DNA from: Ganoderma boninense
Taxonomy: Eukaryota; Basidiomycota; Agaricomycetes; Polyporales; Polyporaceae
Length of the DNA: 64,000 nucleotides
Assembly: GCA_002900995.3 (NCBI GenBank)
Contig: CM035304.1
Location: forward strand, 3,915,612 to 3,979,611
Direction of reading: 5' to 3'
A model generated the notes under the pieces. It was not told where the DNA came from and made no database searches. It saw only the letters and a program-made list of their open reading frames with translations. The position numbers were made by a program, and so were the translations under genes. Shown one piece after another: positions 11,471 to 22,428 of the stretch (position 1 is its first letter; each line of letters starts with the position of its first letter).

Positions 11471-12612
11471 GCTGGTCGATGAAAGCGATACGTGTGCTCT
11501 TGCGCTCTGGAAGACGGTGAAACGATTACGTGACGTGATGCCCACCGCAATTAAATGGGAAATACAGTTCGACTTACTGGCAAGGGTGCTACGGGGTTAG
11601 GAATTAGCTGGAAGTCGGAGGACCTTAAGTGAACAGCAGAGCAGAGCTGGAACAACAGTTTGGCAGTAAGATAAGTAAATACCGAGATCTCGATGCGCCT
11701 TGAACGGGACGAACACGTACCTGTGGGAGTTATCTCTGCAGATATGTATCTGCAAAACCTCAGCACACTTACGTTTCGCGAGCAGCTCGTGAACGCGTGA
11801 ACGCTGGAAGGAGGATGTCAAATTTGCTGCAGCTCCAACCGTGATCAGAGGACCGCCACCAGATCTGAGACATGCCGATCCAAAAATGGCAGGCGTTTAG
11901 GAACGAGCAGGAACAGGACACTGCCGTCGGCCGGTAACCGTGCAATCGCGCGGTAGTACCTTCATTCGTGTCCATACCACAACCAGATACATACGAGACA
12001 GGTATAGGCGGCGCGCCACCTAAACTTCCTCCCAACCGGAAACCTACGTGCGCAGCCGGAAGTGTAGGGACCAATCGGCGATAGCTGCAGGATACGCATA
12101 TGATACATAGAAAGCGAGAGCGAGATCAGTCGGTAGCTAAGCCCGCACATAGGGAAGACGATAGACAGAGAGACGACGGAAAGGAGAAGGTGTAAGAGAG
12201 CGCAAGGCACGGCGTTAGCATGCATGTTCGGAATATATAGCGGACGAACTCCTAGCAGGCCACATGCGCAGACCTTCAGTCTAACAGGCCGACGACAAAG
12301 GCAAAGGAAGCAGCAAAATGACGGCATCGTAATACGGAGTACACGAAGTGGCAACCGTCAATGTGTAACCATGTCCTCGGAGGGACATGGACGGAAACGG
12401 CGGCATCGACCTGGAGGGCGTTGCTCGTTTGCGAACTCCAAGGCAATGGTGTCGACAGACATGGGCAAGAGACAAGCTAGCGGAGTCACATGCCTGACGG
12501 GCCTAGGGGCGGCCATGACCGCACGGATCCTGACATCCGAGCTGGGAATTTCCTCGCCTCGGGTGTAGACGTCTAGGAGGAGTGCTTGTTGAAACTAACA
12601 AAGTCGCGGCCG
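11471..12612. other. Intergenic region between the TPR and EST1/SMG7-like genes
   Basis: This 1.1 kb segment contains the putative promoter of the TPR gene and the 3' flank of the EST1/SMG7-like gene. A short minus-strand reading at about 11765-11820 (SSFQRSRVHELLAKR) ends in a GTAAGT-like donor and could be a 5' non-coding or alternative exon of the TPR gene. Nothing else is recognisable. Confidence 0.4.
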
Positions 12613-15600
12613 TCATCCTGCATTGTTCCATATCTGAGCCATAGAAGACAAGGGAGGCGGGAATGCACCGGCATAATTCGGCGCGCGCTGATCGAGGTGG
12701 TAGGAGATCGTGCGGTCGTGCAACCCGACTCCAGGCGCATCCTGACGTGAATATCCTGGATCGAGCGTGCGAGAGTAGACGGGGTCGGCGAATGCTCCAG
12801 GAACACCGGTATCATACGCTATGGGCGTCTGCTCAGTGAGCGCAGGGTACGGGTGGAAATCGGTCCGCGTGTTGGCTCTGGCTCTGGCTCTGGCTTTGGC
12901 TTTGGCTTGAGTACGGTTGCGAAACTGCGGGCAGACAGTGATTGAACGCGTTGATGGCCTGTTGAGAATGGGGAGTTGAACGGATGGGCTAGCCCCAGGG
13001 TCGCAGAAGGGTGACCAAGGCCCAGGGTGGCCTGTGCTTGAGCCGGAAAGGGAGACGAGGTGTTTGATACCTGGTGGTTCTGGGAATAATACGACTGGTA
13101 TGCAGGACCGCTCGTTGTGCCCGCGGCACCAAGGAAGCTGCTGCCTGTGCCCTCGTTCGACGACCAGATAGATGTGCCACCAAGCGGAGTAGATCCAAAG
13201 AGCAAGGGAGTAGCTTGAGGAACAGACGCCTGGCGCATGTGCAACGAGCGAACGAGATCGGGTCGAGGAGCAGAACGATGCAGGACACTCGACAAGATAT
13301 CCTGCGCAGTGGTGACACCCGCAGGTGGAGCCACAGAGCCAACCGTTTCGTGGTGCTTCTTGGCTAGAGATCTGGGAGAAAGCGAATCGTGGCTGCGAGG
13401 ACTCAAACTGACGGCGGGCGCAGGGGGGCTCGCCATGAAGGAGTGGGGCGGAGAGGCGGCTGGAACCGCTGCTAGGACTGCAGTGGCGCGGGGGCTAATG
13501 CTGACACTAGTGGACTGTGAGCGTCATGCGTCGATGTCAAGAAGAAAAACCAACCCAGGATTCCAGACAATCTCATCTTCTTCGTCTTCCTCGTCTACCT
13601 CAGCCGAGGCGCCGAGCACCGTCCGGAACGCCTGTTCGACGGGATCATCCTCAGTCCTTGTGATGTCGGTCATATTGTCATCGTCCGGTTCGATCGGTCG
13701 TGGTTCGTGCGAAATACGGGGAGCCAGAGGTGGAGATGTTGGTTTGGGGATAGAGTGTTTAGAGTACTGACGCGAAGTTTGCTTGGAAGGCGCAGTGCGA
13801 ATGGGTGCTTCGTTTGGAGTTGGTTCCGGAAGCCCTTTGACGACAAACTTGTCATCCTCGAAAGCCAACGGCGACACCTACACCAACCAAAAGTTCAAGG
13901 TACATGAATGCACACGAGTTCGGCAAGGTTACGTACCTCGTCACTGACGATACCTTGGGCATCCGCAAGCAAATCCGCGATGCGCATAAGCTGCTCCTCA
14001 TTCGGATGGACCTGTTCAGGTGGAACGGCGTGAGGAACACCATTCGCAGAGCCATTACGACCGTCTTTGGAACCCTCCTTGGGCGCAGCCGCGCTGACGA
14101 CCTCTCCAGGCACGAACTTCTTGAGAGGACTGAAGCCGGCCATCTCTACATCTTCCTCGAGAGTTGTGACGAGCTTAGGCAACTTATCCGGAGGGAATGC
14201 GCGGTGGAGTGAAGTCGAAAATTGCGCATATGCCCACCAGAACTCGGGCAGCCCGGGAATAGTGGACGACACCGAGACGCTCGCAGACCGTCGATCGCCG
14301 CCCCTCCGCCGGTCCCGTCCCTTCGACCTCGACGACGTGGACTCAGAGTCTTGTTGTGTGGACTGGCCGACGTAGCGTATGTTTGCTCGCAGCCATTTGT
14401 TCGCGATCCTCAGGGCAGGTAATGTCCTGCGGAATGCTGCGGTAATGCTTTGCGCCAAATCATGCTCGACTGCATCCTCTGGGGGAACCTCAGCGATTTG
14501 TACGATGCCGACCTCCAGGAGGACGCGGTGCATCATGAGAAGATGCGTAGCGATGGAACTCTCGATCGCCGACGAGGTTGCTGGTGACGGACCCTTCTTG
14601 TGCCCGTTGGTGGGAGCTGTGCGGAACATGCGGTGTTTCCACAGAGCACCTTGAGCGAGAACGACGGCTTTGAGGATGATGTCCATAGGCAGAACACGCT
14701 CCGATACGAGTGATCTGAAGTCTTCTGCAAGCCTGTTGGCCAGATTCGGCGAGATAGCTTCGGCCCTGCTCGACCCCCGTCAGCTCCATACAGACCAGAA
14801 GCACGACACGAACTACTCACTCCTCGGGTGATATCCGCCACAACGCATGCAACACAATCAGCTTCTCTTTGAACGACTCGACACGGAGACGAGGCGCCAT
14901 CGACGGCGCCTCTCCCCGCGCCTGCTCCTTCTCCCGCTCCCTGTTCCTCTTCGCGCCCCTCGCCTTCCACTGGTCCAGCGTCTTCGTCAGGACCGTTCCG
15001 AGATTCTCCGCGGCGGTATCGTACGGCGACTTCACGCACAGCGCACGATAGTAATGCACGAGCGACCCGAACACGTCCTTCTGGTACGACGCCAGGATCG
15101 CCATCTGGTGCGCCGGGTTCCCGTCCTGCGGCAGCAGAATCCGCGCCTGCTGGTAGCACTGCTGCGCCTTGTCGTAGTTGCGCATGCGCGGCATCAGCGG
15201 GGCCTGCATCCCCGTCCCGTTCCCGCTCGCAGCGCCGCCCTTCTTGCCCCGGCCGCCCTTCTGGTTCCCTGCCGCACCAGCCGCCGGGGGCCCGTCCTCA
15301 TGCCCCGCCCGCGGACGCCCGCCCGCTTCGTTGTATTGCTCCTTGTAGCGCTCGATGTCCCCGAGGCAAACCAACGCCTTGCTAAGGATGGCCATCCGGC
15401 CCTCGCGCTGGTCCCGGGTCGCCGGGGTGAGTGCCGGCGCTGCCGCAGCAAGCTCGCCATCGGACGGGAACTGGAAGTGGTTGCGCTTCGGGGGCCCGCT
15501 CTCAGCCGGGGGCGGCGACGCGGGGGTGTCGGGGATGAGGCCGAGTTCGGCGAGGACGTGCTGGGCGCCGTCGAGGGCGAAGATGCGGCGGATACGCACT

Positions 15601-16133
15601 ATCAGCTGGATCCAGAACTTCTCCTCGTCCGCGAGGAACTGGCGGAAGCGTTGCAGGAGCTTGCGGTATTCGACGACGCCGTGGCCGCCGTGCCCTCTAC
15701 CCTGCCCCCGTCCTTGTCCCTGTCCCTGCCCCTGCTGCCCTTCCTGTCCTTGACCCTGTGGCGGCTGTTGCTGCTGCTGCCGCGGAGAGCTGTGGATGGC
15801 ACGGTCGAGAGTGGAGATGCGTTGCTTGTAGACGGAGATGAATGCGTATGAGGTTTGCATCCACAGCTGGTTCTCCGCATCTTGGGACTCCGGGGCGTAC
15901 GGGTGGAGCAGCAGGAGGCGCAAGCAATGTCGGCGCAATCTGCCCCGCCCCCGTTAGACAAGCAATTCGGAGCAGCACACGCACGGTTGAACGCACTGTT
16001 TCCTGGTGAAATCCGTCTCCTTATCCCAGGGATCTTTGGTCTTCAGCGAGTCTTTCAGTGCTTGTTGGAGGCTCTTCGCCTCTCTGATTGTCCTGTTCAG
16101 CCACGGTCGGTAGTCAGCAGTGGCGGGAGACAT
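12613..16133 (-). CDS. EST1/SMG7-like protein (TPR plus EST1 DNA/RNA-binding domain)
   Basis: ATG 16133 opens MSPATADYRPWLNRTIREAK, which splices to RKQLRRHCLRLLLLHPYAP and LWMQTSYAFISVYKQRI. This fits the N-terminal 14-3-3-like region of EST1/SMG7 proteins. The TPR part follows (RMAILSKALVCLGDIERYKE, YDKAQQCYQQARILLPQDGN, YQKDVFGSLVHYYRALCVK). The second domain includes RVLPMDIILKAVVLAQGALW, HLLMMHRVLLEVGI and RRTLPALRIANKWLRANIRY. The C-terminal third is Ser/Pro-rich and probably disordered, ending at a likely stop at 12613-12615 (SSMAQIWNNAG). In other eukaryotes SMG7/EST1 proteins act in nonsense-mediated decay or telomerase recruitment. Which applies here is unknown, though fungi outside yeasts usually have the SMG7 type. 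Two oddities are a GQ-rich low-complexity insert in the TPR region (about 15664-15786) and an unresolved frame change near 12870-13050. Confidence 0.85.
12872..12907 (-). repeat. Hexanucleotide repeat, six units of (C/T)TGGCT
   Basis: Six tandem units (TTGGCT, CTGGCT x3, TTGGCT x2) lie inside the C-terminal part of the EST1/SMG7-like gene. They encode alternating Lys/Glu-Pro, Gln-Ser or Ala-Lys/Arg depending on frame. Unit-number changes would keep the frame. Confidence 0.8.
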
Positions 16134-16552
16134 ACCTGGCGAGATGTGAGGCGTCTTCAGTCATCATGGTCGTGCATAGCCCATAGCAGCAGACATTGTC
16201 AAGGTGAATGTTGGGAGAGAGGAGGAAGCTGATATCCGCCCAAAGTCTGACCGCTGCTGAGAATATTGCCGCCTCGGCGCTAACGTAATATTCAACCTGC
16301 CGGCGCTGGATGTGAGGCGCGAGAGACACTACGCATCTCCGATCATTCCTGTAAACGCAGAGGCCCAAGATGGCAGCATTACAGTGAGAGATATGTAGTA
16401 TGTACAGGAAGGCAGGTGTAGAAGGTAGAGAAAGCAAGACAAAACAAGAGAGCAACGAGTGGGGCAGAGTCACCAAGCATCAAGATGTGGTATATGTACA
16501 TGGAATCCAACTAGCATGCTGGCGGGTAAATGCGGATATCGTGTGAACTACC
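16134..16552. other. Short intergenic region
   Basis: This is the promoter of the EST1/SMG7-like gene and the 3' flank of the SNF2 gene, both on the minus strand. No gene or repeat seen. Confidence 0.5.
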
Positions 16553-19500
16553 CTAGTCCTCTTCATCGTCATCATGGCCAGAGGCGCGGAAGAGCGCGAC
16601 GAGCTCGTCGATGCCGAGGCGCATGTTCTTGAGCTTGTCGCCAGAGAGCGTCGCCGCCGCGAGCGCGCGCTTCTTCTCCTGGAGCTACATCCCGCGAACG
16701 CCACAAAGCAATGCCCGATCAGCCACACACGAGCGCATATCGGCAAATTCAAACGTACCTCGAGGATGCGCTGCTCGACGCTGTCGGGGACGGAGAGCTT
16801 GTGGATGTTGACAGCGCGCTTCTGGCCGAAGCGGTGCGCGCGGTCGAACGCCTGGTCCTCGAGCGCAGGGTTCCACCACGGGTCGACGAGGATGACGTTG
16901 TTGCAGCACGTCAGGTTCAGGCCCGTGCTGCCCGCCTTGAACGAGATGAGGATGACCTTGGTCGACCGGCTGCTGCTGATCTTGTCGACCGACGCGTCGC
17001 GCTCCGCCTTCTTCATCGATCCGTCGTCTGTCACAACCCCCGTCCCGTCAGTACTGTGTCCTTGTCATGATACCAGAAGAGGAACGAATCTGAAAAGAGA
17101 CATACAGCGAACGAACTTGATGCCCTCGCTCCTCAGGAAGGGCTCGATCAGGTCCAGCATGCTTGTGAACTGTGAGAAGATGATCGTCTTCTCGCCCTCG
17201 CCGCGCTCCTCCGTGTCTCGGAGTAGCTGCACGATCATCCGCGTCTTGCTGGAGTGCGGGGGCAAGTCCGAGTTCGGGTCCGCCGCCGCCTTTTTCGCCT
17301 TGCGGTACACGTCCTCGCAGTCCATGCAGACGTCGTCCTTCCACATATTGTCCTCTGTCAACGGCCGCTGGCACACCAAGCACGTGCGGCCGAGCCCCAA
17401 GCCCGCGAGCATGTCCGCGAGGTCATCGCCCTCCTCGTTCTGGCTGGGGCTCTTCGGCTCGACCGCCTCCTGGTCACCCTTATAGTCCTTGGAGATGAGG
17501 GCGGGATGGTTGCACGCCTGTCGTAGACGCAGCAGGAGGACGAGGACGGAGGTATAAGCCTTGTTGATGTCGCCCTGCTGCAGCTGCTCAAGGCTGCTCT
17601 GGACCTTCTGCTCGACCGAGTTGTAGAACTCCCGCTCGACATGGTTAAACTCGCACTCGACGACATTCACCAATCGTGCAGGGAGGTCAAGGATGGGCTT
17701 GCCGTTGACAATGGTCGTCTTCGTCCGCCTGAGCATGATCACTCGCAGCACAACCTAAGCATCCTCAAGGCTTAGATTCCATCGGATGTAGATAAGGGTG
17801 GTAAACGACGGACTTGGAGGCGCTTGAGCGCACGAACGGGCTTGCCGGCCTTGACTGGCTTAGCAATGGAGGAGCTGAACGTGCCCCAGTCATTGAGCGG
17901 GATGATACGCAGGAACTTAATGAGAGAGAATATCTCCTCTACATTGTTTTGCCTGTGAGAAGACTTGTAAGTGTCGTACTATCAAAACAGCTATTCAACT
18001 TACATGGGAGTACCGGTAAGACACCACCGGAACTTGGAGTCGAGAGCACAGCAAGCAATCGCTGCCTTCGTGTTGCGGTTCTTGATGTTATGAGCCTCGT
18101 CTGAGCGGCGATTAGCCATTGAACCCAGGATGGAACAGAACGAGGACCCACCGAGGACTACACGCCACCACTTGACCCTGAATAACGCGTCCTTCTGCTT
18201 TCCGCGCCGAGACGAGGCTTTGATACGCTTCGTGAAGTCGTCCGAGTCCTCATCAGAATCGCTCTCCTGCCCCTTCTTCTTCGTCTTGCCCTTGCCTTTC
18301 CCTTCGTTCTTTGAGTCGGGAACAAATGCACCGTACTCGGATGTGACAGTCGAGTACGACGTGACAACGATGTGTGCCCTCTCGAGCTCAGCAGGGTCTT
18401 TCAGGACGAGCTATCAGCAGAGCAACTATGAGCACGGAGAGGAAGTTGGCAACTCACCGGTCGTACGGCTTGCTCCATGATGTTGGACAACTCGAAGCCC
18501 AGACGTGTACTTCTTGGTCTCGCTTTCCCATTGAGACACCAGGGCCACAGGCGCGATGATACTAGAATGTAACTCGGTCAGAACCATTATGATGCACGAA
18601 GCAAATTGTAGAAACGTACAGCGTAGATCCAGACCACCCCGCCTTCTTGTCCTTGCTAGTGGGCCGGCCCTCAACTATCCGTGTCAAGGTCGAAACAGTC
18701 TTACCCAGCCTATCATGTGCAATAAGCACCACCATCTCAACCGACAACCATAGACTAGACGCACCCCATGTCGTCCGCGAGGATACCCCCGGTCTTCTTC
18801 CCAGACTCGCGCTCCGCCATCCATTGCCGGCTCTTGATCTGATGCGGCAACAGCAAAATGCCATCTCGGAAGCCCTCAACAGTCGCGTCCTCGATAGAAT
18901 ACTCGATGTCGCCGTCGTTGTACGTTTCCGCAACCAGGTCGCGCAACGCCTTCTCAGTATCTGCTTGAGACAGATTGCGGTCGTCGTCGACAATGTGCGG
19001 GATGTCGATCCGCTCGTCTTCGTCGTTGTACGACGAGGTCCCAGGTAGCGGTTGGGACATGCTGTGCTGAATTTGCCCTGGCGGTCGCGGGATCTTGGCT
19101 TGGGTGGGGGCTGCAATGGCTACTGGGGGCCTGGAGAAGCCGGCTGGTTGAGAGTTTGACATCCTCGGCTGTACGTTGTTCGTAGGGTGAGGGCGGACTG
19201 GTGGTGATCTAACGGGTCGCCGTCAGATACTCATGCACTGGCAGCGGAGCTTCCGCGCAAACGTACGGGAAGTCGTCTTCTTCGTCTGACGAAATCACAA
19301 TGGCTTCCCTGGGTGTCTTCTTATGGAGTCTCGCTAGCTCAACCTGGACAGAAGACTCGCTGGCAGTCGAGGCGATGCTCTACGGCCCCTCCGTCAGTAT
19401 GGCAATGGTAAATCAGACCCATCGAAGAAGGCACTCACGATCGCGCTTTGAGATGGGGGAGGACCCGCGGATGGCTTGCTTGCCTTGGATCGCAGGGGGA

Positions 19501-19659
19501 CCAGGTCGGGGTACAAGCCAGAGTCGGCAAATTTGCGTCGACTGCAAGGCAATTATAAGTCTTTGCACGCGGCGAGGAGTCATACCAAGCGAGCCCATTC
19601 GGGACGCGAGGACTGCCAAATTGGTACTCGGATGGGAAAGCAGAACGACAAGGAGGATG
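16553..19659 (-). CDS. SNF2-family ATPase with SUMO-interaction-like motif and reduced zinc finger (RAD5/ULS1-like)
   Basis: Helicase motifs are seen in order: the nucleotide-binding motif ILADDMG split by an intron from [27 protein letters not shown]; the Walker B box [14 protein letters not shown] followed by [48 protein letters not shown]; and motifs V-VI in [13 protein letters not shown] and [14 protein letters not shown]. The gene ends in [21 protein letters not shown] at 16553. Between the two lobes sits CLVCQ...CMDC, only two CxxC pairs where RAD5/ULS1 relatives have a full RING. The N-terminal exons encode [14 protein letters not shown], a hydrophobic core followed by acids as in SUMO-interaction motifs. 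Such proteins are nuclear DNA translocases in DNA repair or removal of SUMOylated proteins. The exact subfamily is inferred. The 5' end is not resolved: coding-like exons reach 19659, and an upstream exon before about 20025 is possible; ATG 19162 is the first clear in-frame Met. Confidence 0.85.
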
Positions 19660-20579
19660 CTGCGAGGCGACTACAGCCGCTGGCAGACGAAAAGCGAATA
19701 AAGAACATGCATGTCGGTGTCCTCGGACGCTACGTAGAAGATAGCGCAACATCGAGCGCACCTGGGTGGCACGCCTCCGCCATACATAAACAATGTGAAC
19801 GAGATATGTATCCTCACCCAGCACCCAAAGGGGAGTGGGTCGGAAAATCCGAGAGGACTGCATTCAGTCGCTTAATCAGCACGCGTATGCGAGCCTCGCA
19901 GGATGCAGTTGAATACAAAGCATGTTCATAGATCGAGCATTCGCATGGCGGCTTTTCATGTCATCTGTCCGTAATCGCAAGCAACATCGAACGCGTCCCC
20001 GTTGATGGCTGTACCTGACGGCAGGTCATCCACATTGTAGCACCGATCTCAACGCGTCGCGCGTACTTGAACAGCAGCTGCCTCGCGTCGCCGGAGTGGC
20101 GGAACACGCGTCGTGATTCTCCAACTCCGACCGGACCTCGTTGTTCCCCACCTTGCGAACGAAGAAGGGGAGAGAGATGCTCACTATTCTTCCATCCTGG
20201 GGTCAAGTTTCGGCCTGGGAAGTGGGGAGGATCGCCGGAGGAAGGTGGTGGTCGGTGGACAAGTTGAACAATGCTGCACATCCTAGACGCTCGTTCTAAT
20301 GAGGCGCGTCGAAAGTCACGTGACCGAGTTCTCCTACCGTTCCTAAAGCGCGAGGTAACGGCTACTCACCCTCGCGTAACAAGAGAGGACCAGCAAACGC
20401 GATCATAAAAAGGGTGTACCTCAGTAAACACTTCACGGGCAACAACCCATGACGACATCAAGCACCAACGAATACATCGTGCGAGAGAACAATAATCCAT
20501 GACAAAATCGATACCTAATGGCGTAGACACAGCATGAACACCAGTGCGAAGCGTACATGGAATAATCCAACAACGTCCA
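19660..20579. other. 5' region of the SNF2 gene and 3' flank of the POM34-like gene
   Basis: A minus-strand open frame ending near 20025 with a donor-like CAG|GTACAG could contain the true first exon of the SNF2 gene, but I cannot join it with confidence. No other gene is visible. Confidence 0.35.
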
Positions 20580-21385
20580 TCATGATTCTTCATCGTCCGA
20601 TTCATCTTTTGCCAGCCGGCTGAGCAGGGAACCGTCGAAAGCATCTGGATTGAAGAAATGATCAGCATGCTACGCGCCAAGAACGTCTTGAAAACACGCA
20701 CGACCAACAGAGGCGCTATGACGGCCTCTGTATGCTGCTAGAGGAGATGCTGGGGAGCCAGGAACAGAAGCCACGGAAGAGACAAAGGAAGCGTCTGGTT
20801 GTGAGGAGGTCGGATTGAACGTATAGTTGAGCGTGCGGGAGGGCGTCGAAACAGGAGAAGGGGCATAGGTGGAGAATGCTTTCTGTCGCTGTGGCGATGA
20901 CTATGCGACAGGCAGAAGATCTTTAGGGAGTATTTTCCGGAAGGAAAGCAAGGAACGCGTACCGTAGGGGTCAGCCCTTGTAGACGCCACTGACGTGTAG
21001 GAGGCGACAAAGGCGTGTTCTTCGGATGTTTTGCAGGGGACGGCGGTGGAGGGAGAGGAGTGCGGGGATATTGTAGCGCGTACGCGGCTTGCAGCACGTT
21101 GACAGCGAGCACGCTGAACATGAGCAACTCTGCAATGTGCACTTAATTGCTAGTCCAAAACTGCACACATGTGTAGGACTCACCGGCGGCGCAGACGTAG
21201 TAATATGGCCCATTTCCTACCCTCTGTCCCCAAACTACATCTAAAGCTCTCCACGGCGAAGGTATAGGAAGGAGGTTGGCGAGGATGGTGAGGCCGAATA
21301 ACCCGACAGTGTTTATACGTAGCCGGGCAAGAGCTTCGCTTCGCAAAGGTTTGAACCAGTCAAGCACTTTTCCGCGAGAAGACAT
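20580..21385 (-). CDS. POM34: POM34-like transmembrane nucleoporin
   Basis: ATG 21385 opens MSSRGKVLDWFKPLRSEAL, followed by a first membrane helix (GLFGLTILANLLPI) and a second helix (LLMFSVLAVNVLQAAYALQY). A Pro-rich segment with the conserved block KNTPLSPPTRQWRLQGLTPT comes next. The C-terminus is Ser/Pro-rich (SFVSSVASVPGSPASPLAAY) and ends acidic (LLSRLAKDESDDEES, TGA at 20580-20582). Two helices followed by the PPxR.W.LQGLTPT block are the layout of fungal POM34, which sits in the nuclear pore membrane with POM152 and NDC1. Introns interrupt the gene after the first helix, before the SFVSS exon and before AFDGSLL. The predicted length of about 200 residues is close to the usual fungal size. 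Start choice rests on Met-Ser following an upstream non-coding leader. Confidence 0.8.
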
Positions 21386-22143
21386 CGTGTTTCTTCGCAA
21401 ATTCCTATCTGTGTGAGGGTTAGCAGCTTGTTTGCTTGTTATGAGAAGCGTAGCAGAATGGATGTGGGCGAGAGGGTGAGTGTCGTTCCAAGCGCAAGGT
21501 CAATTGGTTGCATTTCACGCGTTGGCGCCCATGCTTCAATAAGCGCCAGCGGGAAGTCAAAACGGTTCATGGCCCGACGCGGGCCGGGAGCGACAAGCTG
21601 ACCGTGGGCAAGTGAGGGTTTGCTCTATCCACCATGCAGTAGCGGACGATCATTCACTCCAACTCCACACCAGGCGTTTCCTTCTAGTGTCCGTAGCCCT
21701 ATGTCCTTTTTACGCTGCCGCTACGCCGCTACGCACCATCATAGCTGCATGAAGCTCTGGGGACGATCCCCAATTTGAGCTCCTCCTTGAAAGTTGTTCA
21801 AACTGACCTTTCCAACCATTCTTATTCAACGCCCTTGTGTTTCCCTGAATCATGCCCCGACATATCTGCCTCAAAAACAAGCGATAGTGACAGTTTCATG
21901 TCCACCCAGCCGAATTACTGCGGGTCTCTACCGGTCGCGGTTTTGCTTTTAAGGTGCTGGTGAACTGTCGCCCGCCTGGATCTGGTGAGTACTTGTCTTG
22001 ACGTTTTCATCGGATCACTTACAAGATAGGCCTACGGTAGGGGCTGACGGATTACTTGCGGATTACCCTCCGACCACCCCCGAGCGCCCCACCCCCACCA
22101 ACTCCGAGTCCGCACGGTTACTGGTTCTCCTATGGACCTTTGA
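21386..22143. other. Intergenic region, start of a gene-poor interval
   Basis: No conserved reading frame, RNA gene or mobile-element signature is visible on either strand. It includes the promoter side of the POM34-like gene. Confidence 0.45.
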
Positions 22144-22428
22144 ATGCCGAGCTGTATTTTCCAAGTAGTCCCCCCCATATTGCCCTCTGTGCTGCTGCTG
22201 CTCCCTCTTCTACTTATCCACATTCATTCAGCTCAGGCATTCGGTGCCTGCGAAACCTTGCCGAGGTCCGCGGACTGCGTCGTCTGCCCCGCAAAAGTTC
22301 AAGCCTGTAGCTCCCCTACAACTGTAACTTCTACAGGGCGGTCTATAATGCCCATCTGTTTGTCAGATTGCATACAAGCCATATCCGGGTGTCGTCAGCG
22401 TAAGGATTGCAAGTGGCCGAGTCCGTAG
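22144..22428 (+). CDS. Candidate small secreted cysteine-rich protein (or 5' exon of a larger gene)
   Basis: An open frame of 94 codons begins at ATG 22144. It encodes a strong signal peptide: PSVLLLLPLLLIHIHSAQA, with an A-x-A cleavage site before FGACETLP. The mature part is short and has eight cysteines, spaced as C-x9-C-x2-C-x6-C-x16-C-x3-C-x6-C-x5-C. This pattern fits small secreted proteins of plant- or wood-associated fungi, which are usually too variable to name. A GTAAGG right after the SGCRQ region could instead be an intron donor, making this the first exon of a longer secreted or membrane protein. A later hydrophobic frame (about 23499, TVPVFSIMLIALLVLLTPIP) would suit that, but I could not build a continuous model. 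No homologue is recognised. Confidence 0.4.
   Translation: MPSCIFQVVPPILPSVLLLLPLLLIHIHSAQAFGACETLPRSADCVVCPAKVQACSSPTTVTSTGRSIMPICLSDCIQAISGCRQRKDCKWPSP

Noticed and set aside
14847..15851. Plus-strand open frame of 334 codons
   Set aside because: It is the antisense shadow of the EST1/SMG7-like gene, caused by high GC at third codon positions.
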